Shown here: one piece after another, positions 43,651-51,525 of the stretch
How positions within the stretch are numbered: position 1 is the stretch's first letter
Layout: each line of letters begins with the position of its first letter
Assembly (NCBI GenBank): GCA_020404895.1
Contig: JADBWK010000067.1
Span: 1 to 51,525 of the forward strand
Origin: Pseudanabaena sp. M085S1SP2A07QC
Lineage (GTDB): Bacteria > Cyanobacteriota > Cyanobacteriia > Pseudanabaenales > Pseudanabaenaceae
DNA: 51,525 bases
Reading direction: 5' to 3'
Program-made: the position numbers and the translations under genes
Notes under the pieces: generated by a model
The model's input: only the letters and a program-made list of their open reading frames with translations
What the model was told of the DNA's origin: nothing
The model's database searches: none

Positions 43651-44565
43651 GTGATACCCGATTTCCAAAGTGCAATGCTACCTATATTGCAAAAATTAAG
43701 TGACAACAAGATTTATGACTCATCAGGTATAAGGTTTTATATTATTGAGCAGTTTTCTATAACTGATGAAGAACAGTTGCAGAAAACTCCAAATGGCAAG
43801 CAGTTTTTACTGTTTAATAGGGTTGCGTGGTCAATTTCTTATCTCCGAACCGCAGGTTTAATTTATAGCCCACAAAGAGGAAGATATCAAATTTCTGACA
43901 TCGGGAAAAAACTATTAAAGAATCCACCAAGCAAAATCACGATAAAATTTTTAAAAGGAATAAATTCCGAAAATATAGCAGCCTCACCAAAAAGCAAAGA
44001 AATCAACGGTGATGGTGAATCTGGAGAATCAATTGAAAAGACCCCTGACGAAATGATGGAGGAAGGATTAGAGAGGATAAATTATGAACTTTCCAGAATG
44101 TTGCTAAAAAACCTCGAAGAAATCTCACCCACTAAATTTGAAAAAATAGTTGTTGATTTATTGATTAAGATGGGTTATGGAGGATCAGATTTTGAAAACG
44201 GAGAAGTTACTCAAAAGTCGGCTGATGAAGGAATTGATGGAATTATTAAAGAAGATAAGCTTGGTCTAGATAAAATTTACATTCAAGCAAAACGCTGGAA
44301 ACAGGAATCCAGTAAAATTGGTAGACCCGAAATTCAAAAATTTGTGGGCGCTTTGGATGGACAAAGAGCTAAGAAGGGGGTCTTTATCACGACTGCACTT
44401 TTTTCAAAAGAAGCTACTGAATATGCTGAAAAGACAAATTTTGCAATTGTCTTAATTGATGGCAAAAGATTAACAAAATTGATGATCGATTATGAAGTAG
44501 GTATCACAATTAAAGATATTTACAAAATCGGAAAAATTGATACAGACTATTTTATTGAAGAATAA
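43651..44565 (+). CDS. Mrr-like type IV restriction endonuclease
   Basis: From GTG 43651, six bases after GGAG, the 304-residue protein has an N-terminal winged-helix Mrr_N part (IPDFQSAMLPILQ, YLRTAGLIYSPQRGRYQISD). The C-terminal nuclease domain (FEKIVVDLLIKMGYGG) has Asp196 in DEGIDGII and QAK (212-214), the D-x(n)-QxK site of Mrr. Such enzymes cut methylated DNA. A charged linker joins the domains. TTG 43639 is an alternative start. It may police foreign methylation; its compatibility with the resident C5 methyltransferase is of interest. Confidence 0.92.
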   Translation: MIPDFQSAMLPILQKLSDNKIYDSSGIRFYIIEQFSITDEEQLQKTPNGKQFLLFNRVAWSISYLRTAGLIYSPQRGRYQISDIGKKLLKNPPSKITIKFLKGINSENIAASPKSKEINGDGESGESIEKTPDEMMEEGLERINYELSRMLLKNLEEISPTKFEKIVVDLLIKMGYGGSDFENGEVTQKSADEGIDGIIKEDKLGLDKIYIQAKRWKQESSKIGRPEIQKFVGALDGQRAKKGVFITTALFSKEATEYAEKTNFAIVLIDGKRLTKLMIDYEVGITIKDIYKIGKIDTDYFIEE

Positions 44566-44607
44566 AAAATCTAGGGTAAAGGCAATCATTCAAAAGAGAT
44601 AAATATC

Positions 44608-44883
44608 ATGGCAGTAAGCCCCCCCCGATATAGCAAAGAAGAATTCGCTAGGCGTGGTGGTGAGATTTATGAAACTCAGGTGTGTCCGCAGGTTGAAATG
44701 GGTAATTATGGCAAAATTGTTGCGATCGACATTGAAACGGGAAACTTCGAGGTTGCTGATGAGTTATTGTCTGCAACCAGTAGCCTATTTAAACGAATTC
44801 CTGATGCTCAACCTTGGATCGTTCGCATTGGACATCGAGCCGTTCATCGGTTTGGCGCAAGGAGCCTTAAAAAGACAATATGA
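44608..44883 (+). CDS. Conserved hypothetical protein, protease partner
   Basis: The 91-residue protein begins AVSPPRYSKEEFARRGGEIY and has GKIVAIDIETGNFEVADELL and VRIGHRAVHRFGARS. I recall this family from cyanobacteria, where it often precedes a small aspartic protease, as here. Its stop overlaps the next start (ATGA), so translation is coupled. Function unknown; a role with the protease-like partner, possibly as an antitoxin-type pair, is speculative. Confidence 0.75.
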   Translation: MAVSPPRYSKEEFARRGGEIYETQVCPQVEMGNYGKIVAIDIETGNFEVADELLSATSSLFKRIPDAQPWIVRIGHRAVHRFGARSLKKTI

Positions 44884-45247
44884 TTCACGGTGTAGTTAAT
44901 CAAAGCTGTGAAGCAACAATTCCACTGGTCATTATCAACGAAAAGCGACAGACCAAAATGATCGATGCTGTCATTGATACGGGCTATACAGGTTACTTAA
45001 TCTTATCGAGTGAAATTATCACTGCCCTAGATTTACCTTGGACAGGTATTGCGGCACTTTAGGTGATGGTAGTGAAGTGACATTTGCGGTTTATGCAGCA
45101 ACCGTCATTTGGGATGGTCAATACCGAAATATTCCTGTCAATGAGGCAGAGACAGATCCCCTAGTTGGCACGAGTTTGCTTTATGGCTATGACTTACGAA
45201 TTCGAGCAATAGCAGGTGGCAAAGTCACAATTGAATTGCCAGAATAA
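44880..45247 (+). pseudogene. Clan AA (retropepsin-like) aspartic protease, frameshifted
   Basis: The first frame (ATG 44880) reads up to AVIDTGYTGYLILSSEI, containing the catalytic DTG motif, then DLPWTGIAAL and stops at 45060-45062. A second frame from about 45043 continues GTLGDGSEVTFAVYAATVIW and DPLVGTSLLYGYDLRI to 45247. One base lost or gained near 45050 splits a protein of about 122 residues. The catalytic part survives but the second half of the fold is out of frame. Confidence 0.8.
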
Positions 45248-45255
45248 ATACTTAT

Positions 45256-45284
45256 AAAAATGCGCCCTCTAGGGGCGCTTTTTT
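45256..45284. terminator. Bidirectional terminator before infB
   Basis: AAAAATGCGCCCCT-type arm and AGGGGCGCTTTTTT form a GC-rich stem with T-runs, between convergent protease and infB genes. Confidence 0.8.
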
Positions 45285-45286
45285 AT

Positions 45287-48200
45287 TTAAGAAGTAGCTA
45301 GCGTACGACGCTTCGTGACCATGCGGAAGGCTTCGATGATATCGCCTTCTTTCCATGTCGAGAACTTCGCAAGAGAGATACCACACTCAAATCCAGAGGC
45401 GACCTCCTTGGCATCATCCTTAACCCGTCGCAGCGAGTCAAGAACTGCTGTATGCACAACCTCATTACCGCGTTTGACACGGACATTGCAGTTGCGGAGC
45501 AGCTTACCATTCTGGACATAGCAGCCAGCCACAGCACCCTTGCCGATCGCAAAGATAGCGCGAACTTCAGCTTGACCAAGGTATTCCTCAACCATTTCAG
45601 GATCGAGTAAGCCTTCCATCGCATCTTGGATATCTTCCAAGAGCTTGTAGATGACGTTGTAATCACGGAAATCAACACCCATCTCGTCAGCAGCCTGTCT
45701 TGCCCCAGGAGCCATCGTGGTATTAAACCCTAGAACAACCGCCGAGCTTGCCGCCGCTAAACTGATGTCATTTTCGGTGATTTCACCAGGAGCCGAGAGG
45801 AGAATGCGGAGTTGAACTTCTCTTTGTGGAAGCTGGGCAAGTGCGCCCAGAATTGCTTCGAGAGAGCCTTGGACATCTGCCTTGAGGATAATATTGAGTT
45901 CCTTGAGATCGCCTTCTTTTACCTTTTCTGACAAAGTCCCAAGGGTGACACGACGGGAAGCCATTGCTTGTACCAAGCGAGCTTGACGTTGATCCATCGT
46001 GCGTTGGTCAGCGATCGCCCTTGCCACTTTTTCATCAAGGTAGACTTCAAACTCATCACCTGCCGCAGGTACATCGCCCAAACCAAGAACTTCCACCGCA
46101 AAGGATGGCGAAGCTTTATCAACACGGACGTTGCGATCGTCCACCATGGCGCGTACCTTACCAAAGGCAGCACCAGCCACAAAGATGTCACCAACACGTA
46201 ATGTACCGTTTTGAACCAATAATGTCGCAACGGGTCCTTTTGCCTTGTCGAGGTGAGCTTCTATGACCGTACCTTTAGCCGTACGGTTAGGGTTGGCTTG
46301 TAAATCTTCAACTTCAGCAACCAGCAAGATCATTTCGAGCAGGGTATCAAGGTTTTCGCGACGGATGGCACTGACAGGAACCATGATTGTATCGCCACCC
46401 CATTCTTCAGCAACAAGAGCATATTCGGTTAACTCTTGGCGAATGCGATCGGGCTGAGCTTCAACCTTATCAACTTTGTTAATGGCAACAACGATTGGCA
46501 CTTTAGCAGCACGAGCATGGCTGATCGCCTCAATGGTTTGAGGCTGAACACCATCATCGGCAGCAACAACTAGTACAGCAATGTCAGTGACCTTCGTACC
46601 ACGCGCACGCATGGCGGTAAAGGCTTCGTGACCTGGGGTATCAAGGAAGACGATTTGTTGGTTCTGACCATTGTGCTCAACATCAACATGATATGCGCCG
46701 ATATGTTGAGTAATACCGCCCGCCTCTCCTTGTGCGACTTTGCTCTTACGGATTGCATCGAGCAAGGTGGTTTTACCATGGTCAACATGTCCCATGATTG
46801 TGACCACTGGCGGACGGCGTTGCAGTTTATCAAGATCCCCAACATCGATCATTTCCGTCTTAAGCGCAAGCTCGACTACTTCAGGCGCATGGACTTCATA
46901 GCCCAATTCTGCCGACACCATTTTGGCAGTATCGACATCGAGGGTTTGGTTAATATTCGCCATGATCCCTTTCATAAACAGGGTACGAATTACCTCTGTC
47001 TCTGAAAGGACCAACCGCTTGGCTAGTACAGCAACGGTCATACCCTCTTCGATTTCTACCGAGGTCGGTTTTTCAGGAATAATTTCGACTTGTTGATGAC
47101 GGCGATCGCGACTAGGTGCAGATTTTTTACCCTTTTGCGTTGGCTTAATGTCGGCTGCCATGGTTGGCTTCGATGGCACTACTGCTGCCTTAGGGCGTGC
47201 AGTTGGACGAGCCAGTGACAAACTAATCTGTGCTAGCTCGTTAGCTGCATCAGCATCAGTACCATCATCATCATCATCATCAAAATCACGTAAATAGCGC
47301 TTTGGCTTATTCAGGCGATTTTTTTCTTTAAGCTCTAGTAAATCCTTTTCCTCTTCTTCTTTGGACTTACCCTTACGCTTACTACCCTTACCAGGCAACG
47401 TTGGTTTTTCTAAAAGTTCTGGTAATGCAGGATTAAATCCACCTGTTAATTCTGGTTTCTTCCCAGTTTTGTCAGCAATGACGGGCTTCTCAGGCGCACG
47501 CATCAATGTTGGCATCGGTGGACGCAAATTGTGCGGTGGTTCTGTCGGAGCAGTGATCCCGCGTTCGATGAGCACTGAGTCTTTGACCAACTTTGGTCCA
47601 CGGCTTTGAGGTCTACCACCAGCAGGAGCTGCCTGTTGTTCCACAGGTTTGTTCAATTTTGGCTTTTCGGGCTTGTTGACCTTAACTGCTTCTGAGTTGT
47701 CCTCACTATTAATCCGCTCAGTTCTGTTCTGCTCAGCCCTACCCTGGTTGGCTTTTGCCGAGACTCTTGACTCATCTGAAGGTTTTGCCGCAGGTGGTTT
47801 GGGTGCAATAACAGCTTTAGGCGCAATAGCTACTGGAGGCTTGGGTCTCTCAGGAGCAACAGGTTTGTTCAATTTGACCTGAGGAGGCGAAACACTTACC
47901 AAGGATTGTTTCGGTACAACAGGAGGGCGCTCAGATTTTTCTGCTTGTGGTCGCTCAGCCCTTGGAGTCTCTTTACGGGTTGCTTGTTCCTTAGGGGCTT
48001 GTTTCGGTATAACGATGCTTGGTGTTGCTTGCTCCTCAACGAAAATCTTTGCAGGGGCAGGTGTGACCGCCTTTTCGGCTTTAGGTGGAGCTAGCGGCGC
48101 AATTAACTCTGTTTTTGATTCTGAGAGCGATCCTGGCTGAGAGTCTTTAATCGCTTGGGGATTTACTGGTGGGATCAATGCTGTTTCTAGGGTCAATTCA

Positions 48201-48715
48201 ATTTTGGGAGCAGGGTTAGTTTCGGACTGTTGACCTTCTGAGAAAGAAGGACGACTGGGAGGCTTGACTAATGAAGAAGCAGAGGGCATGGGCAGGGGAG
48301 GATTAATAACAGCAGTTTTGGCAGGAGGTTCTGAGCTAGGCTCGGCGATCGCACTAGGTGAGTTAAGAGGCGGATTTACAGATGTTGTAGCTCCTACATT
48401 AACAGAGACAGGTGGAGTATTGAGACGAATTGTGGGCTTGGTAACCGCAAGAATTTGCTGCTTGGCAATACGAGCATCAGATTCTTTGATCTTTGCCGCA
48501 GCAGTAGCTTTCTTTTCAGAAGCCCTAGGATCGGCAGCTTTATGATGATATTGGGGGGCTTTGATGCGTACCAATTCCGCCTCTGATTCTGTAATTGTAC
48601 TACTATGACTTTTAACAACTATATTTAATTGCTCACATACTGCGATTACATCTTTGGTGTCGAGATCTAACTCTCGTGAGAGTTCATATAGTCGAACTCG
48701 GTTGCTTATACTCAT
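45287..48715 (-). CDS. infB: Translation initiation factor IF-2
   Basis: The 1142-residue protein has an N-terminal IF2_N helix ([20 protein letters not shown]), a very long Pro/Lys/Ala-rich linker (about residues 60-570) with an acidic DDDDD patch, and the GTPase core from about residue 635. The P-loop is GHVDHGKT at 642, followed by DTPGHEAF and NKVD. Domains II-IV follow and bind fMet-tRNA and the ribosome. The nusA and ylxR genes often found upstream are not in the 725-base gap. Confidence 0.97.
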   Translation of the reverse strand: MSISNRVRLYELSRELDLDTKDVIAVCEQLNIVVKSHSSTITESEAELVRIKAPQYHHKAADPRASEKKATAAAKIKESDARIAKQQILAVTKPTIRLNTPPVSVNVGATTSVNPPLNSPSAIAEPSSEPPAKTAVINPPLPMPSASSLVKPPSRPSFSEGQQSETNPAPKIELTLETALIPPVNPQAIKDSQPGSLSESKTELIAPLAPPKAEKAVTPAPAKIFVEEQATPSIVIPKQAPKEQATRKETPRAERPQAEKSERPPVVPKQSLVSVSPPQVKLNKPVAPERPKPPVAIAPKAVIAPKPPAAKPSDESRVSAKANQGRAEQNRTERINSEDNSEAVKVNKPEKPKLNKPVEQQAAPAGGRPQSRGPKLVKDSVLIERGITAPTEPPHNLRPPMPTLMRAPEKPVIADKTGKKPELTGGFNPALPELLEKPTLPGKGSKRKGKSKEEEEKDLLELKEKNRLNKPKRYLRDFDDDDDDGTDADAANELAQISLSLARPTARPKAAVVPSKPTMAADIKPTQKGKKSAPSRDRRHQQVEIIPEKPTSVEIEEGMTVAVLAKRLVLSETEVIRTLFMKGIMANINQTLDVDTAKMVSAELGYEVHAPEVVELALKTEMIDVGDLDKLQRRPPVVTIMGHVDHGKTTLLDAIRKSKVAQGEAGGITQHIGAYHVDVEHNGQNQQIVFLDTPGHEAFTAMRARGTKVTDIAVLVVAADDGVQPQTIEAISHARAAKVPIVVAINKVDKVEAQPDRIRQELTEYALVAEEWGGDTIMVPVSAIRRENLDTLLEMILLVAEVEDLQANPNRTAKGTVIEAHLDKAKGPVATLLVQNGTLRVGDIFVAGAAFGKVRAMVDDRNVRVDKASPSFAVEVLGLGDVPAAGDEFEVYLDEKVARAIADQRTMDQRQARLVQAMASRRVTLGTLSEKVKEGDLKELNIILKADVQGSLEAILGALAQLPQREVQLRILLSAPGEITENDISLAAASSAVVLGFNTTMAPGARQAADEMGVDFRDYNVIYKLLEDIQDAMEGLLDPEMVEEYLGQAEVRAIFAIGKGAVAGCYVQNGKLLRNCNVRVKRGNEVVHTAVLDSLRRVKDDAKEVASGFECGISLAKFSTWKEGDIIEAFRMVTKRRTLATS

Positions 48716-49226
48716 TGCTCACTCTGCCCTGCGTAACTGTTGTACACGATGAAATTGAATTTACATAGAAGTTGCTTCCTATCTTTTGCTAGGTTGAATT
48801 ACATTGACTGAATTACATTGACCATAGTTAATCTTAGAAGCGCCTAGCTATTCCTGCTGAACAGGCTAGCGAGTAGGTTTCAATTTTTAAATGAAACTAC
48901 TATAGCTATTATTACTCATACAACCTAGTAATATGAGATGTTAGCTAATTTGGCTCACAAACCTTGGCAAAATCTCACTCAGTTTACTAGCTCTTGTACA
49001 TTACCCCTAAACATAGTTTTTGAGAAGAGATTTTTTGTGTATGTGGCGCTTTGTGTGTATAAATGGCGCAAATTTTTGAAAAGCCCTGTTTTATGTAGCT
49101 TTGGGTAAAAAATTAAAGAGCTGACTAAATTTGTAAATCACTAGCTAATGAGCTTAATTGCTTTAGATCATTGTTACAGTTATTTACACTAACTAGCTAG
49201 GCGGAATAAGTAATTGTGCAAAATAA

Positions 49227-49290
49227 ATTACCAAAATCGGTAAAGTTGTGCCCCGCAGGGGCGCTACTTTACCGGTTTTGGTTTGTAATT
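49227..49290. repeat. Long imperfect palindrome
   Basis: AATTACCAAAATCGGTAAAGT.. pairs with ..ACTTTACCGGTTTTGG, with inner GTGCCCC/GGGGCGC arms. Confidence 0.7.
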
Positions 49291-49316
49291 AATTATGCCT
49301 AGCCACATAAAGACAG

Positions 49317-49368
49317 AACCCAAAAAGATAGATCACCAACTATGTGGGTGATTTATCTTTTTGGGTTT
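49317..49368. repeat. Palindrome, about 22-bp arms
   Basis: AACCCAAAAAGATAGATCACC pairs with GGTGATTTATCTTTTTGGGTT with one mismatch, about 70 bases upstream of lepA. Confidence 0.75.
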
Positions 49369-49440
49369 AAAGGTTTCTTTTGCCCAGCTACTTACTTTAA
49401 TTTAAGGTAGGATCGGACAGTCTCGCAGCATTGTGATTTT

Positions 49441-51252
49441 ATGACCAACGTACCCGTCTCTCGCATTCGCAACTTTTCTATCATTGCTCATATCGATCAC
49501 GGCAAGTCTACACTCGCCGATCGCTTGCTGCAATTTACTGGCACAGTGGCGGCTCGGGATATGAAAGCGCAGTTTCTCGACAACATGGACTTGGAACGAG
49601 AGCGCGGGATCACAATTAAGTTGCAAGCGGCGCGAATGAACTACCAAGCGCTTAATGGTGATGAATATACGATTAATCTGATCGATACTCCAGGACATGT
49701 GGACTTTTCCTATGAGGTATCGCGTAGCTTGGCAGCTTGTGAAGGGGCTTTGCTAGTAGTTGATGCTTCGCAAGGGGTCGAAGCACAAACTCTGGCTAAT
49801 GTCTACTTAGCATTAGCCAACGATCTGGAGATTGTCCCTGTACTTAATAAAATTGATTTACCGGGAGCAGATCCCGATCGCATAGCCAATGAAATAGAGC
49901 AGTTAATTGGGTTAGATTGTTCGGCAGCGATTCGAGCATCGGCAAAGCAAGGGGTTGGGATCAGGGAGATCCTTGAAGCGATCGTTTTGCAAGTGCCACC
50001 GCCAAAAGATACAGTCGATCAACCATTACGAGCATTAATTTTTGATAGTTATTACGATGCCTACCGTGGCGTAATCGTTTATTTCCGTGTAATGGATGGC
50101 ACGGTCAAAAAAGGCGATCGCGTTAAATTTATGGCTTCAGGACAAGAATATGTAATCGATGAGCTTGGCGTACTTGCCCCTGGGCAAATCCAAGTTGATG
50201 AATTACATGCGGGTGAAGTGGGTTATCTCGCTGCTGCGATCAAGATGGTTGCCCATGCGCGGGTTGGTGACACGATTACTTCAGCGATCGATTCAGCACC
50301 TGAGCCTTTTCCCGGTTACGAAGAAGCAAAACCAATGGTTTTCTGCGGGATGTTTCCCACTGATGCCGATCAGTTTGAGGAATTGCGCGAAGCTCTCACC
50401 AAGCTTAAGCTCAATGATGCATCTCTAAATTATGAGCCAGAAACCTCGAATGCTATGGGCTTCGGTTTCCGTTGTGGGTTTTTAGGGATGCTACATATGG
50501 AGATCGTGCAAGAGCGTCTTGAACGTGAATATAATCTCGATCTAATTGTGACTGCGCCATCAGTAATTTATCGTGTGACGACAAATACGGACGAAATTTT
50601 GATGGTGGATAATCCTAGTGAGTTGCCGCCACCAAATTCCAGAAAATCGATCGAGGAGCCCTATGTCAAGTTAGAAATCATGACTCCACAATCTTACATT
50701 GGGACTTTGATGGAGTTATGCGTGGCAAGACGAGGAGTATTTGTAGATACAAAGTACATCACTACGGAACGAGCAACTTTAATTTACGAACTTCCTTTAG
50801 CCGAAATGGTAACTGATTTCTTCGATCAAATGAAGTCCCGAACAAAGGGATACGCAAGTATGGAATATCAAGTCATTGGCTATCGTCCAAACGATCTGGT
50901 GCTTGTTGACATTCTCGTGAACGAAGAACCTGTGGATGCCTTAGCTTGTATTGTCCATCGTGACAAGTCTTATAATGTTGGGCGAGCATTAGTATCTAAG
51001 CTAAGGGAGTTGATTCCAAAGCAGCAGTTCCAAATTCCAATTCAGGCTGCGATCGGTACAAAGATCTTGGCACGGGAGAATATCTCGGCTTTGCGAAAGA
51101 ATGTGTTGAGCAAGTGCTACGGCGGCGACATATCTCGAAAGAAGAAGTTGTTGGAGAAGCAGAAGAAGGGTAAAAAGCGGATGAAGTCAATTGGAACAGT
51201 GGAAGTTCCACAAGCAGCGTTTATGGCAATTTTGCAATTGAACGGTGATTAA
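49441..51252 (+). CDS. lepA: Elongation factor 4 (LepA)
   Basis: The 603-residue translational GTPase has the P-loop [32 protein letters not shown] and [10 protein letters not shown]. The LepA-specific C-terminal domain contains [20 protein letters not shown] and [20 protein letters not shown]. It acts on ribosomes stalled in elongation. Length is normal. It ends in a strong hairpin. Confidence 0.97.
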   Translation: MTNVPVSRIRNFSIIAHIDHGKSTLADRLLQFTGTVAARDMKAQFLDNMDLERERGITIKLQAARMNYQALNGDEYTINLIDTPGHVDFSYEVSRSLAACEGALLVVDASQGVEAQTLANVYLALANDLEIVPVLNKIDLPGADPDRIANEIEQLIGLDCSAAIRASAKQGVGIREILEAIVLQVPPPKDTVDQPLRALIFDSYYDAYRGVIVYFRVMDGTVKKGDRVKFMASGQEYVIDELGVLAPGQIQVDELHAGEVGYLAAAIKMVAHARVGDTITSAIDSAPEPFPGYEEAKPMVFCGMFPTDADQFEELREALTKLKLNDASLNYEPETSNAMGFGFRCGFLGMLHMEIVQERLEREYNLDLIVTAPSVIYRVTTNTDEILMVDNPSELPPPNSRKSIEEPYVKLEIMTPQSYIGTLMELCVARRGVFVDTKYITTERATLIYELPLAEMVTDFFDQMKSRTKGYASMEYQVIGYRPNDLVLVDILVNEEPVDALACIVHRDKSYNVGRALVSKLRELIPKQQFQIPIQAAIGTKILARENISALRKNVLSKCYGGDISRKKKLLEKQKKGKKRMKSIGTVEVPQAAFMAILQLNGD

Positions 51253-51255
51253 AAC

Positions 51256-51304
51256 CCCAAAATCGCAAATCTGCCCGCTTAGTGGGCAAATTTGCGATTT
51301 TGGG
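51256..51304. terminator. Bidirectional terminator after lepA
   Basis: CCCAAAATCGCAAATCTGCCC pairs with GGGCAAATTTGCGATTTTGGG with one mismatch, four bases past the lepA stop and beside the convergent kinase fragment. Confidence 0.75.
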
Positions 51305-51382
51305 CTATAATTCTAAGTTGAGTGGTAAGGTGATCACAAACTTTGTACCAACATCAACTGTGCTTTCACAGAGAATTGTTCC
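51305..51382 (-). pseudogene. Sensor histidine kinase, C-terminal fragment
   Basis: The minus frame reads GTILCESTVDVGTKFVITLP and LNLEL, stopping at 51305-51307. This is the G2-box end of a HATPase_c domain (G-T-I-x-C-E-S-x-V-x-V-G-T-x-F). A stop codon precedes it at 51383, where IS30-type sequence begins. Only about 26 codons remain. Confidence 0.65.
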
Positions 51383-51388
51383 CTAAGC

Positions 51389-51525
51389 TTGAAAATACAG
51401 TGTTTCTTTGCAAATCCATATCATTCATGGGAGCGTGGATTGAATGAACATACGAATGGATTAATTCGACAATTCTATCCCAAATCCACTAACTTTAAAA
51501 TAGTGAAGGAAGATGACTTCCAGAA
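51389..51525 (+). pseudogene. IS30-family transposase fragment (continues past the window)
   Basis: The plus frame reads FFANPYHSWERGLNEHTNGL and IRQFYPKSTNFKIV, the conserved C-terminal block of IS30-type transposases (Y-F-A-x-P-Y-x-S-W-x-R-G-x-N-E-x-T-N-G). The DDE N-terminal part is absent. The fragment abuts the histidine-kinase tail. Confidence 0.75.

Larger units (their letters stand above)
48716..49440. other. 725-base intergenic region between infB and lepA
   Basis: This divergent gap holds the infB and lepA upstream regions and two palindromes at 49227-49290 and 49317-49368. No coding frame or RNA gene is recognised. Confidence 0.5.

Noticed and set aside
47649-48545. Plus-strand open frames inside infB
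   Set aside because: They are antisense readings of the low-complexity Pro/Lys-rich linker of IF-2 and have no start-site or coding support.
1-51525. CRISPR array
   Set aside because: No regularly spaced direct repeats with unique spacers. The only repeats are palindromes, one 24-bp tandem pair and the A/B duplication.

Overview
The window is chromosomal DNA of a cyanobacterium. It carries late chlorophyll-biosynthesis genes (chlP, acsF), hemE, cytM, the thylakoid thioredoxin-like txlA and a complete beta-carboxysome cluster (ccmO-K-K-L-M-N). GCGATCGC (HIP1) octamers are very frequent. Gene content and the abundance of short perfect palindromes suggest a Pseudanabaena-like lineage, but that is inference, not a match.

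Layout. 1-2.4 kb: IS256 transposase relic, small-ORF relics, a RelB-like antitoxin with only the tail of its toxin, and chlP. 2.6-5.8 kb: secreted alpha/beta hydrolase, acsF, tRNA-Lys. 5.9-7.2 kb: small unknown genes and a broken kinase-TPR gene. 7.4-14.3 kb: rph, cytM, hemE, an unknown exported protein, a GH19/peptidoglycan-binding lysozyme-like protein, mtnP and hslO. 14.5-16.3 kb: a B12-type radical SAM protein. 16.4-19.4 kb: a foreign-looking island with three integron-type gene cassettes and a direct repeat of about 0.4 kb. 19.4-22.9 kb: cinA-khpA-rpsP (minus) and a small membrane protein followed by pyrB (plus). 22.9-25.6 kb: HpaII-type restriction-modification locus with an interrupted nuclease and a frameshifted HNH gene. 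25.7-32.6 kb: TrmH-family methyltransferase, class-A beta-lactamase-like protein, a MITE, txlA, GPH transporter, RNase II/R. 32.8-39 kb: small exported peptide and the ccm cluster. 39.5-45.3 kb: response regulator-GGDEF protein, ABC ATPase, FecR-domain protein, lipB, orphan Phd antitoxin with a vapC stub, Mrr-type nuclease, frameshifted aspartic protease. 45.3-51.3 kb: infB and lepA. The right edge holds a histidine-kinase tail fused to an IS30-type transposase fragment.

How genes work together. The ccm genes encode shell, vertex and cargo-organising proteins of the carboxysome. chlP, acsF and hemE serve tetrapyrrole and chlorophyll synthesis. rpsP-khpA-cinA looks like one minus-strand transcript.

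The most unusual signals are two. First, an integron-like cassette cluster without integrase (16442-18929): each cassette begins with a GTTRRRY-like core whose complement, or near complement, occurs just after its own gene, followed by AACAA. Second, three addiction-type modules (RelBE-like, HpaII R-M, Phd-VapC) each keep the antidote gene while the toxic partner is truncated or interrupted. Several other genes carry single frameshifts, so assembly error must be excluded before calling them dead.
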